Positions 8,137 to 17,446 of a DNA stretch of 64,000 bases are shown piece by piece. Under the pieces are notes generated by a model. That model did not search any database and was not told the origin of the DNA. It was given only the letters and a program-made list of their open reading frames with translations. Position numbers and translations under genes: made by a program. Source of the stretch: Pseudaminobacter soli (ex Li et al. 2025) (lineage in GTDB: Bacteria > Pseudomonadota > Alphaproteobacteria > Rhizobiales > Rhizobiaceae); assembly GCF_029892515.1 (NCBI RefSeq), contig NZ_JARXVF010000008.1:109010-173009 (forward strand), written 5' to 3'. The first letter of the stretch is position 1. Each line of letters starts with the position of its first letter.

Positions 8137-9030
8137 TTACTCGGCAGCCTGCGCATGCTTGGGCTGCACGGCCGCCGCATAGTCCTCGAGCAGCGTCTTG
8201 CACATAGCGCCGGGCTGGAAGCGGTGCGGCCCGATCTCGGAGACCGGCGTCACCTCGGCCGCGCTGCCGGTGAGGAAGCACTCCTCGAAGCTATCCAGCT
8301 CCTCCGGCATGATGGCGCGCTCGGCCACTTCGATGCCGCGCGCCCGCGCGAGGTCGATCACCGTCTTGCGCGTGATGCCATTCAGGAAGCAGTCGGCCTT
8401 CGGCGTGTGCAGCTTGCCTTCCTTGACGAAGAAGATGTTGGCGCCGGTGGCTTCCGCCACTTGCCCGCGCCAGTCGAGCATCATCGCGTCGGAATAGCCC
8501 TTGGCCTCGGCCGCATGCTTGGAGATCGTGCAGATCATGTAAAGGCCCGACGCCTTGGCATGACAAGGCGCGGTGCGCGAATCAGGCCGGCGATATTCGG
8601 CCAGGTCGAGCCGGATGCCCTTCAGCTTCTGCTCCGGGCTGAAATAGCTCGGCCACTGCCAGATCCCGATGGCGCAGTTGATGCGATTGTTGGGCGCCGA
8701 AACGCCAAGCGAGTCGCTGCCGCGCCAGGCGATCGGCCGCACATAGGCGTTGCTAAAACCCTGCACTTGCAGGAGCTTGCGGCAGGCGTCGTCGATCTCG
8801 GCCACCGAATAGGGAATGGTGAAGCCCATGATGCGGGCCGATTCATGCAGGCGCTCGCTGTGCTCGGTCAGCTTGAAGATCTCGCCGCCATAGGCGCGCT
8901 CGCCTTCGAACACCGCACTTGCATAGTGCAGACCGTGGGTAAGTACGTGAATCTTGGCGTCGGCCCAATTGACGAACGCGCCGTTCATCCAGATGAAACC
9001 ATCGAGCTGATCGAAGGGAACCGAAGACAT
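8137..9030 (-). CDS. ilvE: Branched-chain amino acid aminotransferase
   Basis: A 297-residue fold-type IV PLP enzyme that interconverts valine, leucine and isoleucine with their keto acids. Features are the N-terminal WMNGAFVNWADAKIHVLTHGLHYASAVFEG, PLP lysine K159 in CHAKASGLY, the phosphate-binding GQVAEATGANIFFV, and TGSAAEVTPV. Length is standard. A GGAGG ribosome site precedes the ATG. It diverges from the MarR regulator across about 250 bases, so the two may share control. Confidence 0.93.
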   Translation of the reverse strand: MSSVPFDQLDGFIWMNGAFVNWADAKIHVLTHGLHYASAVFEGERAYGGEIFKLTEHSERLHESARIMGFTIPYSVAEIDDACRKLLQVQGFSNAYVRPIAWRGSDSLGVSAPNNRINCAIGIWQWPSYFSPEQKLKGIRLDLAEYRRPDSRTAPCHAKASGLYMICTISKHAAEAKGYSDAMMLDWRGQVAEATGANIFFVKEGKLHTPKADCFLNGITRKTVIDLARARGIEVAERAIMPEELDSFEECFLTGSAAEVTPVSEIGPHRFQPGAMCKTLLEDYAAAVQPKHAQAAE

Positions 9031-9283
9031 AGAAAACCTCCGGCGGGTCCTGCCCGCACAAGTTCATTGTTGCTAATCGTTCGGGACCGGCCGCAAGGGC
9101 GGCTGGTAGCTTGAAGCGTGGGCCATTATGGGCAACAAGGCAGATTGCACGATATTCCAAGGAATACCGTCCAGACTTGCCATTTCGTTCGCATTTGCCC
9201 CCGAAAGCTTGGCAAAAATTACCACCGCCACTAAATATGTCAACAAGGCTGACATAATTTTTGAGAGCCCTGCAAGGAAAGCC

Positions 9284-9817
9284 ATGACGGATCGCACCGG
9301 CACCGACGCCACCCCAATCAAGACCGCTATCACCAGCGAAGACGGCGTCGACCTGTCCATCATCGAACTTCTCTTCTTCGCTTATCGCGATTTCACCTCC
9401 GATCCGGACCAGATCCTGGCCGAATACGGCTTCGGCCGCGCCCATCACCGGGTGCTTCACTTCGTCAACCGCATGCCGGGTCTGACAGTAGCCGAGCTTC
9501 TGGACGTGCTGCAGATCACCAAGCAGAGCCTTGCGCGCGTGCTCAAGCAGCTGATCGACACCGGTCACATCACCCAGGTGCAGGGTGAGTATGACCGGCG
9601 CCAGCGCGAGCTCTATCCAACCGAAAAGGGTCGTTCGCTGGCCCTGGCCCTGGCGCGGCCACAGTCACGCCGCATCCGTGCTGCATTGGGGAGTTCTTCC
9701 GCGACCGAACGTGAGGGGATCGAACGGTTTCTGAAAGCGATGGTCAACCCCGATTTGAGAGCGCAGATTGACAAGCTGCCCGGAAACGCGTCAGGAAATG
9801 AAGATGGAAACGAATGA
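9284..9817 (+). CDS. MarR-family transcriptional regulator, PetP-like
   Basis: A 177-residue winged-helix regulator: dimerisation helix about 22-50, recognition region LTVAELLDVLQITKQSLARVLKQLIDTGHI (about 68-97), then the wing YDRRQRELYPTEKG. An AAGGA site lies just before the ATG. The frame is open further upstream but reads atypically. It overlaps the response regulator gene by 14 bases. The MarR/OmpR pairing recalls petP-petR of Rhodobacter, which sits before petABC; here petABC is 20 kb away, so the name is only an analogy. Confidence 0.82.
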   Translation: MTDRTGTDATPIKTAITSEDGVDLSIIELLFFAYRDFTSDPDQILAEYGFGRAHHRVLHFVNRMPGLTVAELLDVLQITKQSLARVLKQLIDTGHITQVQGEYDRRQRELYPTEKGRSLALALARPQSRRIRAALGSSSATEREGIERFLKAMVNPDLRAQIDKLPGNASGNEDGNE

Positions 9818-10523
9818 TATTTCCGACAATCCAACTGTGCCGGACGACGACGCTCCGCACCTGTTGGTTGTCGACGATGATACCCGTATCCGTAATCTTC
9901 TTAAGCAGTATCTGAGCGAGAACGGTTTTCGCATCACCGTCGCCGGCAATGCAGCCGAGGCCCGGCGCAAACTGGCCGGCCTCGATTTCGACCTGCTCAT
10001 TCTCGACGTCATGATGCCCGGCGAAAACGGCGTCGACCTCACAAAATCCCTGCGCACCGACAAGCAGGTGCCGATCCTGATGCTGACGGCGCTGTCGGAA
10101 ACCGACAGCCGCATCGCCGGGCTCGAAGCGGGTGCCGACGACTACCTGCCAAAACCCTTCGACCCGCGCGAACTCATCCTGCGCATCAACAACATTCTGC
10201 GCCGCGGCGGCCCGGTCGCCACGCCCAAGGTCGAGCAGCTCGTATTCGGCCCCTACACCTTCCAGATCGCGCGCCGCGAATTGAAGAAGGCCGGCGAGCC
10301 GCTGAAGCTGACCGACCGCGAACAGGAAATCCTGGCGATCTTCGCCGAGCGCGCCGGCGAGACCATTCCGCGCCACGAACTGGTCGGCGGCGATTCCGAG
10401 GTTGGCGAGCGCACCATCGACGTGCAGATCAATCGCCTGAGGCGCAAAATCGAGCGCGACCCGTCCAACCCGGTCTGGCTGCAGACGGTCCGCGGCATCG
10501 GCTACAGGCTGAGCATCGAATAG
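9804..10523 (+). CDS. OmpR-family response regulator, PetR-like
   Basis: A 239-residue two-domain regulator. The receiver domain (about 18-135) has the acidic pair D24-D26, phospho-acceptor D68 in LLILDVMMPG, the Thr in MLTAL, and Lys in YLPKPFD. The C-terminal OmpR winged helix (about 150-238) ends TIDVQINRLRRKIERDPSNP...VRGIGYRL. The ATG at 9804 follows AGGA at a good distance; the ATG at 9798 is an alternative. It overlaps the MarR gene and is followed after about 320 bases by a sensor kinase that is the likely partner. Confidence 0.9.
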   Translation: METNDISDNPTVPDDDAPHLLVVDDDTRIRNLLKQYLSENGFRITVAGNAAEARRKLAGLDFDLLILDVMMPGENGVDLTKSLRTDKQVPILMLTALSETDSRIAGLEAGADDYLPKPFDPRELILRINNILRRGGPVATPKVEQLVFGPYTFQIARRELKKAGEPLKLTDREQEILAIFAERAGETIPRHELVGGDSEVGERTIDVQINRLRRKIERDPSNPVWLQTVRGIGYRLSIE

Positions 10524-10842
10524 CCAGAGCATGATCCCGAAAAGTTGCAGACTTTTCGGACAAGATCATGCTCCAAGAACGTCGGAAGGCGCGCTTCGAC
10601 TGACGGAGAAATGCGCCCATCTGCGGCTTGGAGGTTCCGGTGTCCGGCCTATATAGAGCCTCTCACCCTTGCTCGGATGCGAGGCCGAGCAACGTGCTTG
10701 CAAAACGGGCGCGAAGAAATGAAGCTGCAGGCGTGTGCGACACGCCGCGCGGCTTTTCCTCTTTTTGCGCCCTGCCCTGCCTCGCATGTGGCATAGAGTG
10801 TTTCTCCGAGTAGCCGCCCGCCGGTTGCAAAACCGCCAGGCG
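10524..10842. other. Intergenic stretch between response regulator and kinase
   Basis: A 319-base gap without a convincing gene. It begins with a copy of a palindromic repeat (10527-10573). The rest holds no clear promoter motif that I can defend, although the kinase gene needs either read-through or a promoter here. Confidence 0.5.
10527..10573. repeat. Palindromic chromosomal repeat, copy 1
   Basis: An imperfect palindrome with outer arms GAGCATGATC/GATCATGCTC and inner arms CCGAAAAGT/ACTTTTCGG around a short centre. Related copies lie at 21087-21132 and 39841-39883. All three sit just after a coding region. Such elements are scattered through Mesorhizobium-type chromosomes. Confidence 0.85.
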
Positions 10843-12267
10843 ATGGAAGCGCAGATGGCAACGACGGAATTGAACAGCCCCGAAGACGACAGCTTCGCCG
10901 CCCGCACGCGCCGCGCGGCCATTTCCGCGCGCCGCACCTGGCATCGCTTCTGGCGGCTGATCTCGCTCTATATGCCGAAGCGGCTCTATCCGCGCTCGCT
11001 CATCATCATCATCACGCCGATGATCCTGCTGCAGTCGGTGGTGGCCTTCGTCTTCATGGAGCGCCACTGGCAGACGGTGACCCTGCGCCTGTCGCAGGCG
11101 GTGACGCGCGACATCTCCGCCATCATCGACATGATCGAGACCTTCCCGCATGACGACGACTACGCCAACGTCATCCGCATCGCGCAGGACCGGCTGGCGC
11201 TGAAGGTCGACCTTCTGCCGCCCGACCCGCTGCCGCCGCCGGGCCCAAAGCCCTTCTTCTCCCTACTCGACCAGACGCTTTCGTCGGAGATCACCAAGCA
11301 GATCAACCGTCCTTTCTGGATCGACACGGTCGGCAACTCCAACATCGTCGAGGTGCGCGTCCAGCTCAAGGACAAGGTGCTGCGCGTCTTCGTGCGCCGT
11401 AGCCAGGCCTACGCCTCCAACACCCACATCTTCCTGATCTGGATGGTCGGCACCTCGCTGGTGCTCCTGGTCATCGCCATTCCGTTCCTGCGCAACCAGA
11501 TCCGGCCGATCCTGCAGCTCGCCGAAGCCGCCGAGAGCTTCGGCAAGGGCCGCCCGATGCCGCGCGATTTCCGCCCGCGCGGCGCCGAGGAGGTGCGGCG
11601 CGCCGGCTTCGCCTTCATCCAAATGCGCGAGCGTATCGAGCGCCAGATCGACCAGCGCACGGCGATGCTCACCGGCGTCAGCCACGACCTGCGCACCATC
11701 CTCACCCGCTTCCGGCTGACGCTTGCCCTCTCCGGCAAGAAACCCGACCTCAAGGCATTGAACCAGGACATCGACGACATGCAGTCGATGCTCGAAGGCT
11801 ATCTCGAATTCGCGCGCGGCGAGGCGGCGGAGGACCCGGGCCGCTTCGATCTCGAAGCCTTCTTCGAAAAGCTCAGCGAAGAGGCCAAGCTACGCCAGCG
11901 CAGCCTCGCAACCTCGCTGACGGGCGACAGCGTCATCCATGTGCGGCCGACCGCTTTCACGCGCCTGCTTTCCAACGTGGTTGGCAATGCCTTCCGCTAT
12001 GCCGAGGAGGTGCGCGTCACCGCCACCCACACGCGCGGCTCGCTGACCGTGATCGTCGACGACAATGGCCCGGGCATACCGGAGGAAAAGCGCGAGGAAG
12101 TGTTCAAGCCGTTCGTGCGGCTGGACGAGGCCCGCAATCTGGATGCCAGCGGCACCGGGCTTGGCCTTGCCATCGCCCGCGACATCGCCCGCAGCCACGG
12201 CGGCGACATCATGCTCGAGCAGAGCCCGCTCGGCGGCCTCCGCGCCATAATCCGGGTGCCGGCCTAA
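10843..12267 (+). CDS. EnvZ-like sensor histidine kinase
   Basis: A 474-residue membrane kinase. Transmembrane segments lie at about 52-72 and 195-216 and enclose a periplasmic domain of about 120 residues. They are followed by HAMP (NQIRPILQLAEAAESFGKG), the H-box with H281 (TGVSHDLRTILTRF), the N-box NVVGNAFRYAEE, the G1 box DDNGPGIP, and the G2 box GTGLGLAI. The proline usual after HDLRT is Ile here. Probable partner of the response regulator at 9804-10523. ATGs at 10843 and 10855 are both possible starts. The signal sensed is unknown. Confidence 0.9.
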   Translation: MEAQMATTELNSPEDDSFAARTRRAAISARRTWHRFWRLISLYMPKRLYPRSLIIIITPMILLQSVVAFVFMERHWQTVTLRLSQAVTRDISAIIDMIETFPHDDDYANVIRIAQDRLALKVDLLPPDPLPPPGPKPFFSLLDQTLSSEITKQINRPFWIDTVGNSNIVEVRVQLKDKVLRVFVRRSQAYASNTHIFLIWMVGTSLVLLVIAIPFLRNQIRPILQLAEAAESFGKGRPMPRDFRPRGAEEVRRAGFAFIQMRERIERQIDQRTAMLTGVSHDLRTILTRFRLTLALSGKKPDLKALNQDIDDMQSMLEGYLEFARGEAAEDPGRFDLEAFFEKLSEEAKLRQRSLATSLTGDSVIHVRPTAFTRLLSNVVGNAFRYAEEVRVTATHTRGSLTVIVDDNGPGIPEEKREEVFKPFVRLDEARNLDASGTGLGLAIARDIARSHGGDIMLEQSPLGGLRAIIRVPA

Positions 12268-12302
12268 CCAGCACCCGGGGATTTCCAACTAAGCAAGACG
12301 GT

Positions 12303-13475
12303 TTATGCAGGGGCCACTGCAGCCTGCTTGCGCGCCTTGAAGAAGCGCAGCAGCGCAACCGTCAGGGCGACGCCCACTACGACGACCCCGATCGCCAGCA
12401 GCGGACGGTAGTAGAACCAGGCGATCGCGATCGTCACCGTGCCGACGATGATGGTGAAGAGGAAGGCCGCAAGCCCCGTCCCCAGCCGCGCGATGTCACC
12501 CAGGAACGGAATGACGTCAGCGATCACGCCGATCGGCTCCATGATCATGGCAAAGCCGATCATCAGCACGACCAGCCCGACGGCACGAAGGATCCAGCTG
12601 AGAATGTTGTTCTCGCTGACCGCGTTGGCGAACATCTTGTCGGCCGACACCTTGCCGCGCTCGACCAGCAAGAGCTCGTCGCCCGCCTTGGTCTGGTAGC
12701 CCTCGAAGCTGTTGCCGTATTGCTTGGCGATCACGCTGATGTCGCCGAGCGGCACCAGCTTGTAGCGGACACGATAGTCGCCCACGACCGGTTTCTTGGG
12801 ATCGTTGCCGAGATAGATGCCGCCATCGGCCAGCGAGAGCTTGGCCGAGCCGGTATAGGCCGCCTCGATCGCGCCCTGCTGGGCCGACGAGACCTTCAGC
12901 GGTTCATCGCCGCCAACCTGGTCCAGCACGGCCTGGCCGAGCGCAAAGGCGCCCAGTTGGGCCTCCGAGACCTGCGACGTGCCAGATGAGATGTCCATCG
13001 ACGGATTGTCGTGGTCTTGCGCAAACTCGAATTTCGAAGAATCGACCGCATCCTCGGACCAGTCGGTCGAATAGGTGTAGTTCGTAACGGTGTCTTCGCC
13101 GCCGCCGATATTCTTCTTGGTTTCGTGGCTGGTGGCCTCGTGCCACTGGTACATCTCGACCGTGCGCACGAGCCTTATGCCCTTGGCTTCGACGCCGAAC
13201 TCTTCGTCCGTCGGCGTTTCGTCCGTCGTCACCGTGCCGCTGGTATGGACCAGCTTGCCGTCATTGGCAGCGCTGATCGCCTCGCTGGAAACCGTGACCA
13301 CCGCGCTGGCCCCTTCGGCCAGCGAGCGCGCCGTGGTGACCGCGCGTCCTTCGTTCCAGAACAGAAGGACCACCGCGCCAACCACCAGCAGGACGCCTAT
13401 CAGCGCACCGATCACCGATTGCTTGATGCGCTCGAACCACGACACGGATGTCGTCTTGGTAAAATTGTTGCTCAA
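12303..13475 (-). CDS. TMEM43-family membrane protein
   Basis: A 390-residue protein with one N-terminal transmembrane helix (about 20-42), a large non-membrane domain of about 240 residues beginning NEGRAVTTARSLAEG, and three hydrophobic segments near the C-terminus (about 290-375). This layout and the conserved NEGRA motif match the TMEM43/LUMA family, which occurs in bacteria and animals. The bacterial role is not established. It converges with the kinase gene; 35 bases separate the stops. Confidence 0.85.
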   Translation of the reverse strand: MSNNFTKTTSVSWFERIKQSVIGALIGVLLVVGAVVLLFWNEGRAVTTARSLAEGASAVVTVSSEAISAANDGKLVHTSGTVTTDETPTDEEFGVEAKGIRLVRTVEMYQWHEATSHETKKNIGGGEDTVTNYTYSTDWSEDAVDSSKFEFAQDHDNPSMDISSGTSQVSEAQLGAFALGQAVLDQVGGDEPLKVSSAQQGAIEAAYTGSAKLSLADGGIYLGNDPKKPVVGDYRVRYKLVPLGDISVIAKQYGNSFEGYQTKAGDELLLVERGKVSADKMFANAVSENNILSWILRAVGLVVLMIGFAMIMEPIGVIADVIPFLGDIARLGTGLAAFLFTIIVGTVTIAIAWFYYRPLLAIGVVVVGVALTVALLRFFKARKQAAVAPA

Positions 13476-13679
13476 TTACTGCCCCCGACAGCAAGGCCGA
13501 CAAAGGCCTGCCCAAATCCCCATTGCCCATCCGGTCCCCCGACCGGAGCCTGATGGGTAGCGCGAGGGCACTTGAGGAAGTGTGAATACAACCGGAACAA
13601 AGAGCGCCGCCGGGATGGCTGGCGCGCTCAAGCTGCTTGTTATCGGGTCTGCAAATCAGTTGGTCAGCCGGCGACTTGG

Positions 13680-14039
13680 CTAGTACAGCCGGCCGCCATC
13701 GGGCACGCGTCGCTCTATGGCGCCGAGAACGACATCCCCGTTCTCGTCCGGAAAGCCCATTGTCAGCACTTCCGACATGAACTTGCCGATCTGGCGCGGC
13801 GGGAAATTCACCACGGCAAACACTTGCCGCCCGATCAGCGTATCGATCGTGTAGTGTTTGGTGATCTGCGCCGACGATCTCTTCACGCCGATCTCTGGGC
13901 CGAAATCGATCTTCAGCTTGAACGCCGGCTTGCGCGCCTCGGGAAACGGCTCCGCCTCCACGATCGTGCCGGCGCGGATGTCGACACGGTCGAAATCGGC
14001 GAAGGTTATCTCAGGCTTTCGCTCGCTATGCGCAGTCAT
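13680..14039 (-). CDS. csaA: CsaA-like tRNA-binding-domain protein
   Basis: A 119-residue protein consisting of one OB-fold tRNA-binding domain: [35 protein letters not shown], then SSAQITKHY and the closing [19 protein letters not shown]. Such proteins are described as secretion chaperones and are dimeric. An in-frame TTG lies two codons upstream, but the ATG is preferred. It ends close to the YbjN gene on the same strand, with 12 bases between the YbjN stop and this ATG. Confidence 0.9.
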   Translation of the reverse strand: MTAHSERKPEITFADFDRVDIRAGTIVEAEPFPEARKPAFKLKIDFGPEIGVKRSSAQITKHYTIDTLIGRQVFAVVNFPPRQIGKFMSEVLTMGFPDENGDVVLGAIERRVPDGGRLY

Positions 14040-14051
14040 TTCCAAGCAGTC

Positions 14052-14552
14052 TCAGGCGTTGCCGCGGGTCTCGAACAGGACGCCCGCCAAAGCTTCCCTG
14101 GCAGAAGTACCCGACCAGACCACGAACTGGAAGGCCTGAAAATAGCATTCGCAGGCTTCCAGCGCGGAAGACAGCAGCACCTCGACCTGCTGGCTGGTCG
14201 GCTCGACCCCGCCAGCGAGAAGCAGCGACTGGCGGAACATGATCGCCCCTTCCTGCTCCCAGAGATCGAAATGGCCGAACAGCATCTGCTCGTTGATGAG
14301 CGACAAGAGCCGCATGATCTCGACGGCGCGCGACTCGGGAACCTTGATGTCGAAGGCGCAAGCCAAATGCAGCGCCTCGAAGTCTTCCATCCACGAGAAG
14401 GAGACGTGGTAGTCGGTCCAGGTGCCGGTGACGGAGATGGCAATCTCATCATCGCCGGTGCGCTCGAACGACCATTCGTTATTGTGGGCGACCTGTTCGA
14501 TCACATCCACCGGGTGGATTTCGCGTGCAAATTCCAGTTCGACAAGTTCCAT
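14052..14552 (-). CDS. YbjN domain-containing protein
   Basis: A 166-residue soluble protein beginning MELVELEFAREIHPVDVIEQVA, with the aromatic and acidic YbjN core (WTDYHVSFSWMEDFEALHLACAFD) and the helical MRLLSLINEQMLFGHFDLWEQEG. YbjN proteins resemble type III secretion chaperones in fold, and a sensory or chaperone role has been suggested. The ATG chosen matches the family's start. It is followed directly by csaA, so the two are probably cotranscribed, perhaps both as chaperone-type proteins. Confidence 0.85.
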   Translation of the reverse strand: MELVELEFAREIHPVDVIEQVAHNNEWSFERTGDDEIAISVTGTWTDYHVSFSWMEDFEALHLACAFDIKVPESRAVEIMRLLSLINEQMLFGHFDLWEQEGAIMFRQSLLLAGGVEPTSQQVEVLLSSALEACECYFQAFQFVVWSGTSAREALAGVLFETRGNA

Positions 14553-14878
14553 AAAATGCTTCCTGACGTTCTCGGAGCACAACTGAAGGCTCCGCGGGAC
14601 GGGCACACGCGAACACACTATCTCTAGAAGTTTGGTCGGCAGGAAAGATCAGCATACAGGAACACTAGAACCGGACCCCCACCGCCCGGCGCATGACTCG
14701 GTTTCGAATCATGCAACAAATTCAGTGTATTGATGCGGATACGCGTTACCAGCCCCTTTTTACGGAAGAGGCGAATAGGGTGTGGAAACCGGCTGACTCA
14801 AAATTTTATGCAAGCCGGGTAAGCGATTCAGCCGAAAGCGCTTTTTCGAAATGACCCTATGTGGATAAGATTAACGAA
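14553..14878. other. Intergenic stretch between ubiK and the YbjN gene
   Basis: A 326-base region, noticeably more A/T-rich than its surroundings. It should contain the promoter of the YbjN-csaA pair on the minus strand. I see no gene, no tRNA and no strong terminator. Confidence 0.4.
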
Positions 14879-15190
14879 TTATTTTTTGGATGAAGACTTT
14901 GTGGTGCGCTTTGCGCCCGTTTCGGACACTTCTTCCGAAGAATTTCCGAGTTTGGCCTCGAGTTCAGCTACCCGCGCTGCCAGTCTTTCGTTTTCGGCAC
15001 GCACCTTGAGGGTCATCTCGCGCAGCGCCTCGAACTCTTCGCGCTGAACCACATCCATCGAATTGAGGATGCGCTCGGCCTGGCTCTTGAAGGCGGTCTC
15101 GACCTCGCGGCGAACGCCCTGCGCAGCACCCGCGGCATCCGTCACCAACTTGGCAAATTCATCCATAATGCGGTTCGGACCGTTCGACAT
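14879..15190 (-). CDS. ubiK: UbiK-family accessory factor (BMFP domain)
   Basis: A 103-residue coiled-coil protein. The start MSNGPNRIMDEFAKLVTDAAGAAQGVRREVE is followed by MDVVQREEFEALREMTLKVRAENERLAARVAELEAKL, the family core, and a Lys/Ser-rich tail. In enterics UbiK helps ubiquinone synthesis in the UbiJ-UbiK complex; the alphaproteobacterial members are also called membrane-fusogenic proteins. It diverges from lgt. The frame remains open upstream, but the ATG at 15190 fits the family. Confidence 0.85.
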   Translation of the reverse strand: MSNGPNRIMDEFAKLVTDAAGAAQGVRREVETAFKSQAERILNSMDVVQREEFEALREMTLKVRAENERLAARVAELEAKLGNSSEEVSETGAKRTTKSSSKK

Positions 15191-15404
15191 GGCAGCACCT
15201 CGTTTTTGCCATTTCGACGTAGTGCTGTGGCGCCCTGAATGCAAGACTATTGGCCACCGGGCGGCTGCGACGTCACACTTTCGGCGCTTGCCGTGGTTAA
15301 TGGGATCCCGGGTCGGCAGCCGCCTTCGACAACGCTCGCCTTGACCCTGCCAAAAGCCTGCCGCATGGTCCGGGCCAAGCCGTTCGTCCGATCGGGAGAC
15401 TTTC

Positions 15405-16253
15405 TTGAGCAACTATCTCGCCCTGCCGCTGGCTGCCCTGCCCTTTCCCAATATCGACCCGGTCATCCTCCATGTGGGGCCGCTGGCGATTCACTGGTAC
15501 GGTGTGGCCTATATCGTGGGCATCCTGTTCGCCTGGTGGTACGGCCGCAGCCTCGTGACCAATCCAAAGCTGTGGACCGACGGCAAGCTGCCGATGAAGC
15601 CGGAGGATCTCGACGACTTCCTGGTCTGGGCGGCGGTCGGCGTCGTGCTTGGCGGCCGCATCGGCTATGTTCTGTTCTACGATTTCGCCCGCTACATGCA
15701 GAACCCGCTCGACATTTTCGCCGTCTGGCAAGGCGGCATGTCGTTCCATGGCGGCTTTCTCGGCACCACGGTGGCGATGATCCTGTTTGCGCGCTCGCGC
15801 GGCATTCCGGTCTGGACCATGTTCGACGTGATCGCCGCGGGCGTTCCGGTCGGGCTCGGCCTCGTCCGGCTCACCAACTTCATCAACTCCGAGCTCTGGG
15901 GCCGGCCGACCGACCTGCCCTGGGGAATCGAGTTTCCCAATGGCGGCCCGTTCACGCGTCACCCGAGCCAGCTCTACGAAGCCGCGCTCGAAGGTCTGGT
16001 GCTGTTTTTCGTGCTGCGCATCCTCACCCACGTCTTCTTCAAGCTGAAGCGGCCGGGCTTTGTCTCCGGCGCCTTCGTGGCCGGCTATGGCTGCTCGCGC
16101 ATATTCGCCGAGTATTTCCGCGAGCCCGACGTGCAACTCGGCTACCTCTATGGCGGCTGGCTGACCATGGGCATGGTGCTGTCGGTTCCGATGGTCCTGC
16201 TCGGCATCTGGGCCATGGCCACCGCAAAGCCCGCCGCCGCAGTTCCCGCATGA
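15405..16253 (+). CDS. lgt: Prolipoprotein diacylglyceryl transferase
   Basis: A 282-residue inner-membrane enzyme with about seven transmembrane helices that adds diacylglycerol to the lipobox cysteine of prolipoproteins. Family signatures are [10 protein letters not shown] near the start, [44 protein letters not shown] and RHPSQLYEA. Translation probably starts at a TTG preceded by GGGAGA; no in-frame ATG fits. The stop overlaps the ATG of the next gene by 4 bases. Confidence 0.95.
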   Translation: MSNYLALPLAALPFPNIDPVILHVGPLAIHWYGVAYIVGILFAWWYGRSLVTNPKLWTDGKLPMKPEDLDDFLVWAAVGVVLGGRIGYVLFYDFARYMQNPLDIFAVWQGGMSFHGGFLGTTVAMILFARSRGIPVWTMFDVIAAGVPVGLGLVRLTNFINSELWGRPTDLPWGIEFPNGGPFTRHPSQLYEAALEGLVLFFVLRILTHVFFKLKRPGFVSGAFVAGYGCSRIFAEYFREPDVQLGYLYGGWLTMGMVLSVPMVLLGIWAMATAKPAAAVPA

Positions 16254-17338
16254 CCGACCTCAAGCAGCGCATCGCAGATCTCATTGCCGCCAGCGGCCCC
16301 ATTTCGGTGGCCGAATACATGGCGCTGTGCCTGTTCGACCCCAAGCAGGGCTATTACACCACGCGCGAGCCCTTCGGCGTCGCCGGTGATTTCACCACCG
16401 CGCCTGAGATCAGTCAGATGTTCGGCGAGCTGGTCGCCGTCTGGCTGCACACGGCGTGGGATGCGGCCGGCCGCCCTTCGCCCTTCGCGCTGGCCGAAAT
16501 CGGCCCCGGCCGCGGCACCCTGATGAAGGACATGCTGCGCACGCTGTCGAGGCTCGACCCGGCCTTTCTCAAGCAGGCCAGACTTGCCCTGATCGAGACC
16601 AGCCCGCGGCTTGCAGACGTGCAAAGGGCAACCCTCGGCGATTTCGCCTCCGCTATCGAATGGCACCAGACCATCGACGCGCTGCCGCAGCTTCCGCTCT
16701 TCATCGTCGGAAACGAGCTGTTCGACGCTATTCCGACCCGCCAGTTCGTCCGTGCGGGCAGCGCTTGGCGGGAGCGCGCCGTGGCTCTCGACGATGCCGG
16801 CGACCTGCAATTCGTCGCCGGCGCCGGCTCGCTCGATCCGTCCCTGCTGCCGGCCGATGCGGCCCAGGCGCCCGAAGGCTCGATCGTGGAAATCGCGCCT
16901 GCGCGTAGCGCTCTCATGGAAACCATTGCGGCTCGCATCTCCACATCAGGCGGAGCGGGCCTGTTCATCGACTACGGCTATTTCACGCCAGGCGTCGGTG
17001 ACACGCTGCAGGCGCTGCGAAAGCACCGCTACGAGGATGTGCTGGCGAGCCCGGGTCTTGCCGACATCACCTCGCATGTCGATTTCCAGGCGCTCGCGGC
17101 AGCCGCGCGCCGTCACGACCTTGCCGCGCATCTCGCCACCCAGGGCGACTTCCTGCTGGGCATGGGTCTTCTCGAGCGCGCCGGCCGGCTCGGCGCCAAT
17201 GCCGACGCCATCGGCCGCGACAAAATCCACAGCGAAGTCGAGCGCCTGGCCGGCCCCGACGCCATGGGAAACCTGTTCAAGGTGCTCGCCGTGATGCCGC
17301 CGAAAATCCAGGTCCCGCCCTTCGCAAACGCGGATTGA
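16250..17338 (+). CDS. NDUFAF7-family class I SAM-dependent methyltransferase
   Basis: A 362-residue protein with the hallmarks of the MidA/NDUFAF7 family: [36 protein letters not shown] near the N-terminus, the SAM loop [17 protein letters not shown] (about 83-99), and [17 protein letters not shown]. The mitochondrial homologue methylates an arginine of a complex I subunit, so a role in respiratory-complex assembly is plausible here but unproven. Translation is coupled to lgt through an ATGA overlap. Confidence 0.9.
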   Translation: MTDLKQRIADLIAASGPISVAEYMALCLFDPKQGYYTTREPFGVAGDFTTAPEISQMFGELVAVWLHTAWDAAGRPSPFALAEIGPGRGTLMKDMLRTLSRLDPAFLKQARLALIETSPRLADVQRATLGDFASAIEWHQTIDALPQLPLFIVGNELFDAIPTRQFVRAGSAWRERAVALDDAGDLQFVAGAGSLDPSLLPADAAQAPEGSIVEIAPARSALMETIAARISTSGGAGLFIDYGYFTPGVGDTLQALRKHRYEDVLASPGLADITSHVDFQALAAAARRHDLAAHLATQGDFLLGMGLLERAGRLGANADAIGRDKIHSEVERLAGPDAMGNLFKVLAVMPPKIQVPPFANAD

Positions 17339-17446
17339 CTCGGCCGATCCACTGCCTCACTGTCCCATGCTCGCGAGCGAATGCACGGGCGGCGTGAGTG
17401 ATTTTCGCCTTGACGGAACCGTCTTCGCTAGAGAACAAGGCGGGCC

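Noticed and set aside
13476..13679. Search for a tRNA or small RNA between the TMEM43 and csaA genes
   Set aside because: No cloverleaf or stable hairpin with a terminator could be found.
15239..17338. A 699-codon frame running through lgt into the methyltransferase gene
   Set aside because: The first half is an out-of-frame reading of lgt. Only the part from 16250 is a real protein.
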